Shown: positions 26,227 through 36,579, counted from the stretch's first letter. The stretch is 64,000 nt of DNA from Hansschlegelia quercus (GCF_004310425.1 NZ_SIUB01000009.1:1-64000); one strand, 5' to 3'. Made by a program: numbers and translations. The notes: generated by a model not told the origin, from the letters alone.

Positions 26227-27021
26227 TCAGGCGAAGAGCATCGCTCTTTCGGCGGCCGACAGGCTGCCCAGGAGATCGGGACCCGACCGCGTGGACAATG
26301 GCGGCTCGACGGGATCTATCTTCGGCGCAGGCCGGAACTCGCGACCCGCGGGACGCGCTTCGACCGGCCGCAGCGGCGGCTCGGCCTCGGGCAGCTTCGC
26401 GACCGCAGGGACTAACGGTTTGTAGTCGACCGGGGGCGGGGGGTCCTGCACGATGGCCGGCGTCTCGCGTAAGACGGGCGTCTCTTCAAGCATTTCAGCG
26501 AGCGCCGCCGTCACCTGATCGAACTCCGCGATCGGCTCGGGAGCTACGAGCACGTTCGCTTCCGGAAGCGCAGGCCGCTCTAAGAGAGGCGCCGCGCTCG
26601 GCGCAGCGTCGATCGGTTCGGGCGGCTTTGACGCTTTTGCATGTGAGGAAGAGGGCGCCATCAGCTCCGCCGGCTGGTCTTCCCTCGGCGACGCTAGGGC
26701 GACGAGGCTCTCCAGCCGGTCGAGATGGCGAAGGGCGCGGGCGGCGCGGGTCTCGTCCGGACCGGATTCGAGCGCCTCGCGGAGAAGGGCCGCGCGGGAG
26801 GCGACGTGGCGCAGGAGATCGGCGAAGGTCTCGTTCTCAGCCGGCGCTCGGACGGCGAGCCTGCGCTCGATCTCCTCGAGCGCGGAGAGAACCTGTGTCG
26901 TATCGGCGGTCCGGTTGCGGCGCGCGAACTCGGCCAAAAACCAGCGGCCGCGCTCAGTCTCCATGACCGCTTCCGCGATGGCCTCGTAATCGTGGTCGGA
27001 TATGGGCGCGGGCGGGTTCAT
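26227..27021 (-). CDS. conserved alphaproteobacterial protein of unknown function
   Basis: 264 residues, no signal or membrane segment. The conserved part is N-terminal: DYEAIAEAVMETERGRWFLA then EFARRNRTADT, followed by helical segments to about residue 110. The rest is Pro/Ala/Glu-rich and disordered, ending in a short helix (LLGSLSAAERAMLFA). The N-terminal block recurs in many Rhizobiales proteins of unknown role. A perfect CtrA-type box lies 27 bases before the ATG. It ends 2 bases from the stop of the convergent GT4 gene. Confidence 0.8.
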   Translation of the reverse strand: MNPPAPISDHDYEAIAEAVMETERGRWFLAEFARRNRTADTTQVLSALEEIERRLAVRAPAENETFADLLRHVASRAALLREALESGPDETRAARALRHLDRLESLVALASPREDQPAELMAPSSSHAKASKPPEPIDAAPSAAPLLERPALPEANVLVAPEPIAEFDQVTAALAEMLEETPVLRETPAIVQDPPPPVDYKPLVPAVAKLPEAEPPLRPVEARPAGREFRPAPKIDPVEPPLSTRSGPDLLGSLSAAERAMLFA

Positions 27022-27047
27022 ATCGGCTTGCGGCAGATGAGACCCGG

Positions 27048-27062
27048 TTAACTTCGGGTTAA
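27048..27062 (-). promoter_or_regulatory. CtrA-type binding box
   Basis: On the minus strand TTAA-CCCGAAG-TTAA followed immediately by C upstream copy order, matching the TTAA-N7-TTAA consensus of the cell-cycle regulator CtrA. It sits 27 bases upstream of the unknown gene start. Confidence 0.6.
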
Positions 27063-27121
27063 GCCGCAGTAAGCCGAGATTCTGAACTTCGACGCCAGCC
27101 GAAAAGTACCCGACGGCTCTT

Positions 27122-28111
27122 TTAACCCCAAAGAAGCGGGGAGGGCGGCGCCAGCGTGCTGCCGGTGAACACCAGACCGTGCTCCCGGTCGCGCGCGAGG
27201 AGGAGCGGTCCATCGAGGTCGACGACCGCCGCCCCCTGCGCCACGAGCACCGCCGGCGCCATGGCGAGCGACGAGGCCAGCATGCAGCCGACCATCACCG
27301 TCAGCCCGGCCTCGCGCGCCTCGGCGGCGAGCGCCAGCGCCTCGGTCAGGCCGCCGGTCTTGTCGAGCTTGATGTTGATCGCGTCGTACCGGCCGATCAG
27401 CGCCTTCAGGCTGGCGCGGTCATGGGCGCTCTCATCGGCGCAGACCGGGATCGGGCGGTCGATAGAGGCCAGCAAGGCGTCGTCGTCGGCCGGCAGGGGC
27501 TGCTCGACAAGCGTGACGCGGGCGTCCGCGCAGGCGACGAGGTTCCGTTCGAGCGCCGCGCCGGTCCAGCCCTCGTTAGCGTCGACGATCAGCTCCGACT
27601 CCGGCGCGCCAGCGCGAACCGCCGCAATCCGCTCAGGATCAAGCCCGTCGGTCGCGCCGAGCTTCACCTTCAGCAGCGGCCGCGTCGAAGCTTTTCGCGC
27701 AGCCTCGGCCATCGAATCCGGAGCTCCGAGGCTCAGCGTGTAGGCCGTAACCAGCGGTCCAGGCTCCGGGAGGCACGCGAGCGCAGCCGCTGTCGTCCCG
27801 GCTCGTTTCGCCTCAAGATCCCACAGGGCGCAGTCGAGCGCGTTGCGGGCGGCGCCGGCGTGAAGCCGTTTCTGCAGCGCCTGCCGTGTCAGCCCGGCGG
27901 CAATCTCGTGGCCGAGCGCGTCGATCTCCGCCTTCACGCCCTCGGGCGTCTCACCGTAGCGAGGGTAGGGGCGGCACTCGCCGCGACCGCGAAACGGTCC
28001 GTCGACGATCTCGGCGACGACGGTGACGACTTCGGTCACCGAGCCGCGGGCGATCGAGAACGCGCCCGCGACCGGCCAATGCTCGATTGTGGCCGTCAGG
28101 ACGGGCGGCAT
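27122..28111 (-). CDS. dgcA: N-acetyl-D-glutamate racemase / dipeptide epimerase (enolase superfamily)
   Basis: 329 residues. N-terminal capping domain (AFSIARGSVTEVVTVVAEI), then a barrel with the catalytic Lys pair region LLKVKLGA, metal ligands DANEGW, EQPLP and ADES, and the second base Lys in NIKLDKTGG. It belongs to the Ala-D/L-Glu epimerase group; next to dgcN it fits DgcA, which converts N-acetyl-D-glutamate to the L form. dgcN lies 10 bases upstream. Confidence 0.9.
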   Translation of the reverse strand: MPPVLTATIEHWPVAGAFSIARGSVTEVVTVVAEIVDGPFRGRGECRPYPRYGETPEGVKAEIDALGHEIAAGLTRQALQKRLHAGAARNALDCALWDLEAKRAGTTAAALACLPEPGPLVTAYTLSLGAPDSMAEAARKASTRPLLKVKLGATDGLDPERIAAVRAGAPESELIVDANEGWTGAALERNLVACADARVTLVEQPLPADDDALLASIDRPIPVCADESAHDRASLKALIGRYDAINIKLDKTGGLTEALALAAEAREAGLTVMVGCMLASSLAMAPAVLVAQGAAVVDLDGPLLLARDREHGLVFTGSTLAPPSPLLWG

Positions 28112-28121
28112 GGCGATGTCC

Positions 28122-29129
28122 TCACGGGAACTCGGCCACCAGCCGATCGACGATCGCTCCCATGCCGAAGCGCACGGGATCGCTCGCGGGCAGGCTGTAA
28201 TCCGCCATCGCCTTGTCGAGCACGGCGAGCGCCTCGGCCTCAGAAAGCGCCGAGGTGTTGATCGAGACGCCAACACAGCGGATGGCGGGGTTGGTTAGCC
28301 GGCCGGCCGAGATCGTGGCGTCGATCACCTCGGCCACCGTCGGCAGCGGGTTCGGGACGTTGCGCATCGTGGTCCGGGTCGGCTCGTGGCAGACGACGAA
28401 GGCGTCGGGCTGGCTGCCGTGCAGCAGACCGAGCGTCACGCCGGCGAAGGACGGGTGAAACAGCGAGCCCTGACCCTCCACGACGTCCCAATGATCCGGA
28501 TCGGCCGCCGGCGTCAGCCATTCCGCAGCGCCGGAGATGAAGTCGGCGACCACCGCGTCGATCGCGACGCCGCGGCCGGCGATCAGCACGCCGGTCTGGC
28601 CGGTCGCGCGGAACTCGGCGTCGAGGCCGCGCGCCGTCATTTCCGCTTCGAGCGCTAACGCGGCGTATTTCTTACCGACAGAACAGTCGGTGCCGACCGT
28701 CAGCACGCGCTTGCCGGGCCGCTTCACGCCGCTTCCCACCGAGAAATGCTCGGTCGAATGGCGCACGTCGAACAGCTTCCGGCGATGCGCCTTCGCGGCC
28801 TCGGCGATGCGGGGAACGTCGCCGAGGCGCATGTGCAACCCGCTCGCGACGTCCATCCCCGCTTCGATCCCGGCCACGATCTCGTCGATCCAATGGTCCG
28901 GAAGCGTGCCGCCGGGGTTCACGACGCCGATCACAAGCGTCTTGGCCCCGCGGGCGGCGCCGTCCGCGATCGTGACGTCGTCCAGCCCGACATCAGCCTT
29001 GCAGCCGCGCAGGCGGATCTGCCCGACGCACCAATCGCGCCGCCAGTCCACGACGCCCGCAGCCGTCTTCGCTGCGAGCTGATCCTTCGCGTCTCCCAGA
29101 AACAACACGTACGGCTTCGTTATCTCCAA
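28122..29129 (-). CDS. dgcN: D-glutamate N-acetyltransferase (DUF1611 family)
   Basis: 335 residues. N-terminal Rossmann-like part (KPYVLFLGDAKDQLAAKTA) followed by a P-loop-like domain with VGTDCSVGKKYAAL and QGSLFHPSFAGVTLGLLHG. DgcN acetylates D-glutamate in the first step of its catabolism, and DgcA then epimerises it. The start is taken as TTG at 29129 because it follows GGAGAGC and precedes the conserved EITKPYVLFLG; no ATG fits. Upstream in-frame sequence is Arg/Pro/Ser-rich and non-coding. Confidence 0.88.
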   Translation of the reverse strand: MEITKPYVLFLGDAKDQLAAKTAAGVVDWRRDWCVGQIRLRGCKADVGLDDVTIADGAARGAKTLVIGVVNPGGTLPDHWIDEIVAGIEAGMDVASGLHMRLGDVPRIAEAAKAHRRKLFDVRHSTEHFSVGSGVKRPGKRVLTVGTDCSVGKKYAALALEAEMTARGLDAEFRATGQTGVLIAGRGVAIDAVVADFISGAAEWLTPAADPDHWDVVEGQGSLFHPSFAGVTLGLLHGSQPDAFVVCHEPTRTTMRNVPNPLPTVAEVIDATISAGRLTNPAIRCVGVSINTSALSEAEALAVLDKAMADYSLPASDPVRFGMGAIVDRLVAEFP

Positions 29130-29242
29130 GGGAGCTCTCCGCTGGGGCCGTCTCCTCGACAGGCCGCGACGCACCTGAGTATTAGAGGCGGGGGACGCTG
29201 CCGCAAGCCGGGGGACGGCTGGACAGGACGGGCTAAACCACG

Positions 29243-30388
29243 GTGGATGCCGACGAAGACGTGTGCGATCTGAAGGTCGAGACCTTCGACGAAGGCCTCG
29301 TTGCGACTCCGACCGGCGTCTGGACGGCGAGGACCGGCGACCGCGGCCAGGACATGGTCGAAGGCGTCGATCTCTCCAAGATCTCCGGCAAGACCTTCGC
29401 GATCGACCTTGCCGAGATTTCGCGCCTCGACACGGTCGGCGCGCTGTTGATCGACCGGCTGAAGGATGCGGCCGAAACGGCGGGCGCGACGGCGGAGACG
29501 CACGGCGCGAAGCCTCAGCACGCCCGATTGATGGACGCGCTGAAAGACCGCACCCGCGAGCCGCCGCCGACGAAGAAGCAGGAGGCGGGTCCAATCGCGC
29601 TGCTCGCCGACGTCGGCGAAGGCGTGGTCGATATCGGCGCGGACCTCAAGAAGGGCCTGGGCTTCTTCGGCGCGGTCGTGATGACGACGGGACGGCTCGC
29701 GGCCCGCCCCTGGCGATTCCGCTTCACGTCGACCGTCGCCAATCTCGAGCGAGTCGGCCTCCGCGCGGTGCCGATCATCGCGCTGATCTCGTTCCTCGTA
29801 GGCGCGATCGTCGCGCAGCAGTCGATCTTCCAGCTCAAGAATTTCGGCGCTAGCCTGTTCGTGGTCGACCTGCTGGGCATCCTCGTGCTCCGCGAATTAG
29901 GCGTGCTGCTGACGGCGATCATGGTCGCCGGCCGCTCCGGTTCGGCGTTCACCGCCGAAATCGGCTCGATGAAGATGCGCGAGGAGATCGACGCGCTGCG
30001 AACGATGGGCCTCGATCCGATCGAGGTTTTGGCGATGCCGCGCCTCGTCGCGCTGCTGATCGCCATGCCGCTGCTCTCCTTCATCGCGTCGATGTCGGCG
30101 CTGGTCGGCGGTGGGCTGGTCGCCTGGATCTACGGCGACATCACGCCGGTGACGTTCCTGCAGCGGCTGAAGGACGCGCTCAGCCTGCAGACCTTCTTCG
30201 TCGGAATCATCAAGGCGCCGTTCATGGCCATCATCATCGGCCTGATCGCCGTCACTGAGGGCATGAAGGTCGAAGGCTCCGCCGAATCGCTCGGCGCGCG
30301 CACCACGTCGTCTGTCGTGAAGGCGATCTTCGTCGTGATCGTCCTCGACGGCATGTTCGCCATGCTGTTCGCCGCGCTGGGGATCTGA
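29243..30388 (+). CDS. mlaE: MlaE-family lipid ABC permease with STAS domain
   Basis: 381 residues. A STAS-like N-terminal domain (about 1-100, with DLAEISRLDTVGALLIDRL) is fused to the MlaE permease with about five helices. Permease motifs are FLVGAIVAQQSIFQLKNFGA, the EIGSMKMREEIDALRTMG coupling helix and GLIAVTEGMKVEGSAESLG. In E. coli the STAS part is the separate protein MlaB. Mla moves phospholipids between outer and inner membranes. GTG start; the ATPase gene follows 2 bases after the stop. Confidence 0.93.
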   Translation: MDADEDVCDLKVETFDEGLVATPTGVWTARTGDRGQDMVEGVDLSKISGKTFAIDLAEISRLDTVGALLIDRLKDAAETAGATAETHGAKPQHARLMDALKDRTREPPPTKKQEAGPIALLADVGEGVVDIGADLKKGLGFFGAVVMTTGRLAARPWRFRFTSTVANLERVGLRAVPIIALISFLVGAIVAQQSIFQLKNFGASLFVVDLLGILVLRELGVLLTAIMVAGRSGSAFTAEIGSMKMREEIDALRTMGLDPIEVLAMPRLVALLIAMPLLSFIASMSALVGGGLVAWIYGDITPVTFLQRLKDALSLQTFFVGIIKAPFMAIIIGLIAVTEGMKVEGSAESLGARTTSSVVKAIFVVIVLDGMFAMLFAALGI

Positions 30389-30390
30389 TT

Positions 30391-31191
30391 ATGGGCGCCG
30401 CCGCGACGAACTCCTCGAACGAACCAGAGACCATCATCAAGGTGCGCGACCTCGTCGTGGGCTTCGGCGAACGCAACGTCATCGACGGCCTCGACATGGA
30501 TGTGCGCCGTGGGGAGATTCTCGGCGTCGTCGGTCCTTCCGGCACCGGCAAGTCGGTGACGCTCAGGGCAGTCACCGGCCTGACGCCGAAGCGCGGCGGC
30601 ACGGTCGAAGTGTTCGGCATGGACATGGACACGGCGACGGAGAAGGAGCGGCTTGCGGTCGAACGACGCTGGGGCGTGCTGTTCCAGCAGGGCGCATTGT
30701 TCTCTTCGCTCACCGTCCGGCAGAACATCGAGATGCCGATGCGCGAGCACACCGACCTTTCGCCGAAGCTTCGCGAGGAGATCGCGCGGCTGAAGATCGA
30801 CCTTGTCGGCCTGAAACAGGAAGCCGGCGACCGGCTCCCTTCGGAGCTCTCCGGCGGCATGATCAAGCGCGCGGCTCTCGCCCGCGCGCTGGCGCTCGAT
30901 CCCGACATTGTGTTCCTGGACGAGCCGACGGCCGGGCTCGACCCGATTGGGGCCAACGCCTTCGATCGGCTGATCATGACGCTCAAAGATTCCTTGGGGC
31001 TGACCGTCTATCTCGTGACCCATGACCTCGACACGCTGGTCACGGCGTGCGACCGCATCTGTGCGCTCAAGGGCGGCAAGGTGCTGGCGATCGGGCCGCT
31101 ATCCGAGATGGTCAAGAACGACGATCCCTGGATGAAAGAGTATTTCCGCGGTGAGCGGGCCCGGGCGGCCGGCATGGGCGCGGCGGCGTAA
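30391..31191 (+). CDS. mlaF: MlaF-family ABC ATPase
   Basis: 266 residues. Walker A GPSGTGKSVT, Q-loop FQQGALFSSLTV, signature LSGGMIKRAALARAL (LSGGM is typical of MlaF), Walker B IVFLDEPTAGLDP and the H-loop VTHDLDTL are all intact. It powers the MlaE permease at the inner membrane. Second gene of a four-gene operon with mlaE, the MCE gene and a lipoprotein. Confidence 0.95.
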   Translation: MGAAATNSSNEPETIIKVRDLVVGFGERNVIDGLDMDVRRGEILGVVGPSGTGKSVTLRAVTGLTPKRGGTVEVFGMDMDTATEKERLAVERRWGVLFQQGALFSSLTVRQNIEMPMREHTDLSPKLREEIARLKIDLVGLKQEAGDRLPSELSGGMIKRAALARALALDPDIVFLDEPTAGLDPIGANAFDRLIMTLKDSLGLTVYLVTHDLDTLVTACDRICALKGGKVLAIGPLSEMVKNDDPWMKEYFRGERARAAGMGAAA

Positions 31192-31210
31192 GGGCGGAGT
31201 AGCAAAACGT

Positions 31211-32791
31211 ATGGAGACCCGCGCCAATCACGCTCTCGTCGGCGCCTTCACCCTGCTGGTGCTGGCGGCCGCCTTCCTGTTCGTGTGGTGGTTCGCCGCC
31301 GCGGGGCAGAACCGCGAGCGTGCGATCTACCGGATCCAGTTCCAGGGCGCCGTTTCGGGGCTCACCCCCGGTTCGGGCGTCCTGTTCAACGGCATCCGCG
31401 TCGGCGACGTGACCGACCTCAACTTCGATCCGCAGGATCCGGCCAAGGTCGTCGCGCGAATCGAGGTGTTCAAGAACACGCCGGTGCGTAGCGACACCCG
31501 CGCGCGCCTCGAAATGACGGGCCTCACCGGCGGCGCCGTGATCCAGATGACGGGCGGCGCGCAGAACGCGCCTGCGCTGCCGCTGGTGACCACCGAAAGC
31601 GGAGACCCCGCCAACGCGCCCGTGCTGATCGCCGAAGGCTCCGCCTTCCAGGACATCCTGGAGGGCGCGCGCACCGTGCTGCAGCAGGCGCAGACGACGT
31701 TTGGCGATGTGCAGGGCCTCGTCGGCAATTCCCGCGGATCGATCGAGCGCTCGCTGCAGAACGTCGAGCAGTTCACCGCGGCGCTGGCCGCGAACTCCGA
31801 CGACCTTAAATCCTTCATGCAGTCGACCGGCGTCGCCGCCCGGCAGATCGGCAACCTCGCCGACAATCTGGTGCCGCTCGTCACCGACGTGCAGAACCTC
31901 GTCCGCGCGGTCGACGTGAACAAGGTCGACCAGACCATGACCAACGCAGTCGCCTTCACGGATGCGCTGAAGAAGGCCGGCCCACAGGTCGAGAAAGCGC
32001 TCGGCGACGTGGCGGGCCTCGCTCAGCAGCTTCGCGGCTCGGGCGAGCGGGTCGACGAGGTGCTGAAGCAGGTCCAGAACGTGGTCGCGGCGGTCGATCC
32101 CGCAAAGATCAACCAGTCGGTCGCGCGCTTTACCGAAGTGCTGCAGTCCGTGGATCCAAACCGCGTGTCGAGCGCCATCGCCTCCATCGACGATGCGGCG
32201 AAGAGCGCGCGCGACACGATCGCCGCGGTCGATCCGCAGAAGATCAACCGCGCGGTCGACGGCTTCACCAGCCTCGCCACATCGATCGACGGCCCGACCA
32301 TCAACCGCACGATCGCCGGCCTAGACCGTGCGATCTCCGCGGTCGACGGCGACAAGATCCGCTCCACCGTCGACAGCGTGAACGCCTTCGCGGAATCGCT
32401 CGGCCGCAACTCCGGCAATGTCGATCAAATCATGGCCTACGCCCGCAGCATCTCGGAGCGGCTGAACGGCACCGCGGCGAAGCTGGACGGACTGATCGAC
32501 GACGCCCGCCGGCTTGTCGGGAGCAACGAGACGCAAGGCGCGGTCAACGACTTCCAGAAGACCAGCCAGGCGATCCGCGAGCTCGCGATCAAGCTCGACG
32601 GTCGCACCGCGGAGATCGCCGCCAGCGTCGGCCGCATCTCGAGCTCAGGCTCGCGCGACCTGCAGGGCTTCGTGGCGGACAGCCGCCGCACGCTGAACAA
32701 TCTCGACAGCGTGATTCAGGATCTCAAGAGAAACCCGCGCCAGTTCCTGTTCGGCAGCGACGGCGGCGTGCCGGAGTATCGCGGCCGATGA
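31211..32791 (+). CDS. mlaD: MlaD/MCE substrate-binding protein with 19-residue repeats
   Basis: 526 residues. One N-terminal membrane anchor (about 9-31), an MCE domain (about 38-118; VSGLTPGSGVLFNGIRVGDV), and a long helical C-terminal part. Residues 294-395 form five copies of a 19-residue unit beginning (A/S)-(V/I)-D-x2-(K/R)-I/V, with one 7-residue insert. MCE proteins form rings that carry lipids across the periplasm. The chosen ATG directly precedes the anchor. Its end overlaps the lipoprotein start by 4 bases. Confidence 0.92.
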   Translation: METRANHALVGAFTLLVLAAAFLFVWWFAAAGQNRERAIYRIQFQGAVSGLTPGSGVLFNGIRVGDVTDLNFDPQDPAKVVARIEVFKNTPVRSDTRARLEMTGLTGGAVIQMTGGAQNAPALPLVTTESGDPANAPVLIAEGSAFQDILEGARTVLQQAQTTFGDVQGLVGNSRGSIERSLQNVEQFTAALAANSDDLKSFMQSTGVAARQIGNLADNLVPLVTDVQNLVRAVDVNKVDQTMTNAVAFTDALKKAGPQVEKALGDVAGLAQQLRGSGERVDEVLKQVQNVVAAVDPAKINQSVARFTEVLQSVDPNRVSSAIASIDDAAKSARDTIAAVDPQKINRAVDGFTSLATSIDGPTINRTIAGLDRAISAVDGDKIRSTVDSVNAFAESLGRNSGNVDQIMAYARSISERLNGTAAKLDGLIDDARRLVGSNETQGAVNDFQKTSQAIRELAIKLDGRTAEIAASVGRISSSGSRDLQGFVADSRRTLNNLDSVIQDLKRNPRQFLFGSDGGVPEYRGR

Positions 32792-33387
32792 CCACTCGAT
32801 CCGCAATGGCCCGTTTCGCCCTCGTCTTCGGCGCAGCGATAGCGCTGGCCGGCTGCGGCGGCGGCAAGCCGCCCTCCACCTTCGACCTCACCGCCCCGCA
32901 GCGTCTGTCGGGCGGAGGCGGCCCGCGCGGCGTGCTGATCGTGCCGGAGCCGACCGCGATCGCGACGCTCGACGGGCAGCGCGTCGTCGTGAAGCCGAGC
33001 GCGGGCGAAGTCACCTACCTGCCCAATGCCCAGTGGGCCGACCGGCTGCCCAAGCTCGTCCAGGCGCGCATGATCGAGGCCTTCGAAAACGCTCGCTGGC
33101 TGAGCGCTGTCGGCAGGCCGGGCGATCGGCTGAGTCCGGACTTCCAGCTCGTAACCGAGATCCGCTCCTTCGAGATCGAGGCGGCGACCGGGACAGCGTA
33201 TGTCGAGATCACCGCCAAGGCCGTGAACGACAAGACCGGCAAGATCGCGGTCGCCGGCGTATTTTCTGCGCGCCGCCCGGTCGGCGGCGCGATCGATGGC
33301 CCGAACGCAACCCGCGCGCTCGACGGCGCGCTTGCGGAGGTGTTGGCGAAGCTCGTGACCTGGCGCGGCCCCCGCGCCGGCGCCTGA
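32788..33387 (+). CDS. ABC-type transport auxiliary lipoprotein (PqiC-like)
   Basis: 199 residues. A signal peptide with lipobox LAGC puts the mature Cys near residue 23. The body is a PqiC/LptE-like domain (LIVPEPTAIATLDGQRVVVKP, then VTYLPNAQWADRLPKLVQ). It probably sits on the outer membrane and takes part in lipid transfer with the MCE protein. Last gene of the mla operon (ATGA overlap); the next gene starts 11 bases after the stop. Confidence 0.88.
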   Translation: MTTRSAMARFALVFGAAIALAGCGGGKPPSTFDLTAPQRLSGGGGPRGVLIVPEPTAIATLDGQRVVVKPSAGEVTYLPNAQWADRLPKLVQARMIEAFENARWLSAVGRPGDRLSPDFQLVTEIRSFEIEAATGTAYVEITAKAVNDKTGKIAVAGVFSARRPVGGAIDGPNATRALDGALAEVLAKLVTWRGPRAGA

Positions 33388-33397
33388 GCTTTCCGGA

Positions 33398-34279
33398 ATG
33401 ATGCGCGTCGCGTTCCTCGGCGTCGGTCTGATGGGCGCGCCGATGTCCCGTCGCCTGATCGGCGCAGGGCTCGACGTGACGGTGTGGAGCCGCACCCGCG
33501 CCAAGGCAGAGCCACTTGCCGGGGAGGGCGCCCGCGTCGCCGATGACGCAGCGGCTGCGGTCGACGGCGCCGGCATCGTCGTGACGATGCTCTCCGACGG
33601 TCCGGCGGTCACCGACGTGCTGTTCGACGCGGGCGTCGCCGAGGCGCTGAAGCCAGGCGCGATCCTCGTCGACATGAGCTCGATCCCGTCGTCGACCGCG
33701 CGCGACCATGCCGCCAGGCTGGGCGAATGCGGCGTCGCCCATCTCGACGCGCCGGTCTCCGGGGGCACGCGCGGAGCCGCGGCCGGAACGCTCGCGATCA
33801 TGGTCGGCGGCGAGCAGGCCGCCTTCGACGCTGCGGCGCCGGTGTTCTCAGCCCTCGGCCGCGCGGTGCGCGTCGGCCCGGCGGGCGCAGGACAGCTCGC
33901 CAAGCTCGCCAATCAGGTGATCGTCGGGGTGACGATCGGCGCGGTGTCCGAAGCGCTATTGCTCGCCGCCGCTGGCGGCGCCGACCCTGCGGCGGTGCGC
34001 GAGGCTATCCGCGGCGGGTTTGCGGAAAGCCGCATCCTCGAAGAGCACGGCCGGCGCATGATCGAGCGCGATTTCGCGCCCGGCGGCATGGTCTCGACCC
34101 AGGTCAAGGATCTCGACACCGCGCTCGACGCGGCCCGCGAGGCCGGCGTCACGCTGCCATTGACGCAGGACGCGCGCGACCGCTTCGCGCATCTGCGCGA
34201 CGTGATGGACGGCGGCGCGCTCGACCATTCCGCGCTTCTGCTCCAGCTCGAGGCGCTCGCCGGCAAGCGGCTCGGCTGA
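33398..34279 (+). CDS. beta-hydroxyacid dehydrogenase (3-hydroxyisobutyrate/tartronate semialdehyde type)
   Basis: 293 residues. Rossmann motif FLGVGLMGAPMSRRL with the NADP/NAD site, substrate motif DAPVSGGTRGAAAGTL, and the catalytic Lys in GAGQLAKLANQ. These enzymes reduce or oxidise small 3-hydroxyacids such as tartronate semialdehyde (GlxR) or 3-hydroxyisobutyrate. Glyoxylate-related reduction would suit a C1 organism, but the substrate cannot be read from sequence. It sits close behind the mla operon and may be co-transcribed. Confidence 0.9.
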   Translation: MMRVAFLGVGLMGAPMSRRLIGAGLDVTVWSRTRAKAEPLAGEGARVADDAAAAVDGAGIVVTMLSDGPAVTDVLFDAGVAEALKPGAILVDMSSIPSSTARDHAARLGECGVAHLDAPVSGGTRGAAAGTLAIMVGGEQAAFDAAAPVFSALGRAVRVGPAGAGQLAKLANQVIVGVTIGAVSEALLLAAAGGADPAAVREAIRGGFAESRILEEHGRRMIERDFAPGGMVSTQVKDLDTALDAAREAGVTLPLTQDARDRFAHLRDVMDGGALDHSALLLQLEALAGKRLG

Positions 34280-34302
34280 CGCACAAAACGGCGAGACCTC
34301 CC

Positions 34303-34656
34303 ATGCCCGCGATCCCCGCGTCCATCGCGCCCGTGCTTCTGCTGATCTCCTCGAACGTCTTCATGACGTTCGCCTGGTACGGCCATCTAAAGTTCAGGGA
34401 CTCGCCGCTCTGGATCGTGGTGCTGGCGAGCTGGGGCATCGCGCTCGTCGAATACTGCTTCGCCGTGCCGGCGAACCGCATCGGCGCCGCGGTCTATTCC
34501 GGGGCCGAGCTCAAAGCGATGCAGGAGGTGATCACGCTCTGCGTCTTCGCGGTGTTTTCGGTCGCCTATCTCGGCGAGAAGCTGACGGTGAACCACATCG
34601 CCGGCTTCGCGCTGATCGCGCTCGGCGCATTCTTCGTCTTCAAGGGCCCGCTCTAA
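34303..34656 (+). CDS. DUF486 / DMT-family small membrane protein
   Basis: 117 residues with four membrane helices. Family motifs: ISSNVFMTFAWYGHLKF, SWGIALVEYCFAVPANRIG, and LKAMQEVITLCVFAVFSV. DUF486 proteins resemble half-size drug/metabolite transporters; their function is unknown. The start 23 bases after the dehydrogenase stop suggests co-transcription. Confidence 0.92.
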   Translation: MPAIPASIAPVLLLISSNVFMTFAWYGHLKFRDSPLWIVVLASWGIALVEYCFAVPANRIGAAVYSGAELKAMQEVITLCVFAVFSVAYLGEKLTVNHIAGFALIALGAFFVFKGPL

Positions 34657-35928
<1,272 letters not shown>

Positions 35929-36027
35929 CGAGGCCGCGAGCTTCGAAAATCCGGAACGGCGCCGCCGAACAAACGCCTTGCTTTAGGCGTTGGCTCGAGT
36001 CGGGGACGTTTTCTGGAGACTGATCCA

Positions 36028-36549
36028 ATGCACGCATTCATCAAGGCCGGCGCGGCGGCGGCGCTCTGCCTTTCGGCGGGCGCGGCCTCAGCGGCCGATC
36101 TGGGCCATCCCGACGTCACGGTTTCGAAGCGCTACCAGCCCGTCTCGGGCTATCAGGTCGGCACGCTGCGTTGCGAGACGTCAGGCACGATCGGCTATGT
36201 CGTCGGCTCGCGGCAGGCGGTGTCGTGCGAGTACCGCCCGGTCGCCGGCCGCAATGCGGTCGATCTCTACATGGGCCATGTCAACAAGGTTGGCGTGGAT
36301 GTCGGCGCGACGGGTCCGGGCGTGATGGCGTGGGCGGTCGTCGCGCACTCGAACGATCTCGGGCCGGGCGATCTCGCGGGCAAGTATCGCGGGGCCTCCG
36401 CGAGCGCCACCGCGCTCATCGGCGCCGGCGCGAACCTCCTGGTCGGCGGCTCTGACGCCACCATCTCGCTCCAGCCGCTCAGCCTCGAGGGGAATACCGG
36501 CCTCTCGGTCACCGCCGGCTATTCTTCGCTGACGCTCGACCCGATCTGA
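36028..36549 (+). CDS. secreted DUF992 protein
   Basis: 173 residues. A signal peptide (about 1-22, ending ASA) is followed by a DUF992 domain with the diagnostic VGTLRCETSGTIGYVVGSRQ, YRPVAGR and GKYRGASASATALIGAGANLL. The two cysteines of the mature part (in LRCETS and VSCEYRP) may form a disulfide. DUF992 proteins are exported and mostly found in Rhizobiales; the function is unknown. An own terminator follows. Confidence 0.9.
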   Translation: MHAFIKAGAAAALCLSAGAASAADLGHPDVTVSKRYQPVSGYQVGTLRCETSGTIGYVVGSRQAVSCEYRPVAGRNAVDLYMGHVNKVGVDVGATGPGVMAWAVVAHSNDLGPGDLAGKYRGASASATALIGAGANLLVGGSDATISLQPLSLEGNTGLSVTAGYSSLTLDPI

Positions 36550-36579
36550 GCGAAGATCGCAGCATCGTGAGTCTGATCG

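Noticed and set aside
35970-36000. GGAAC-N16-CGCC upstream of the DUF992 gene
   Set aside because: The -10 box matches only two of four positions of CGTT.
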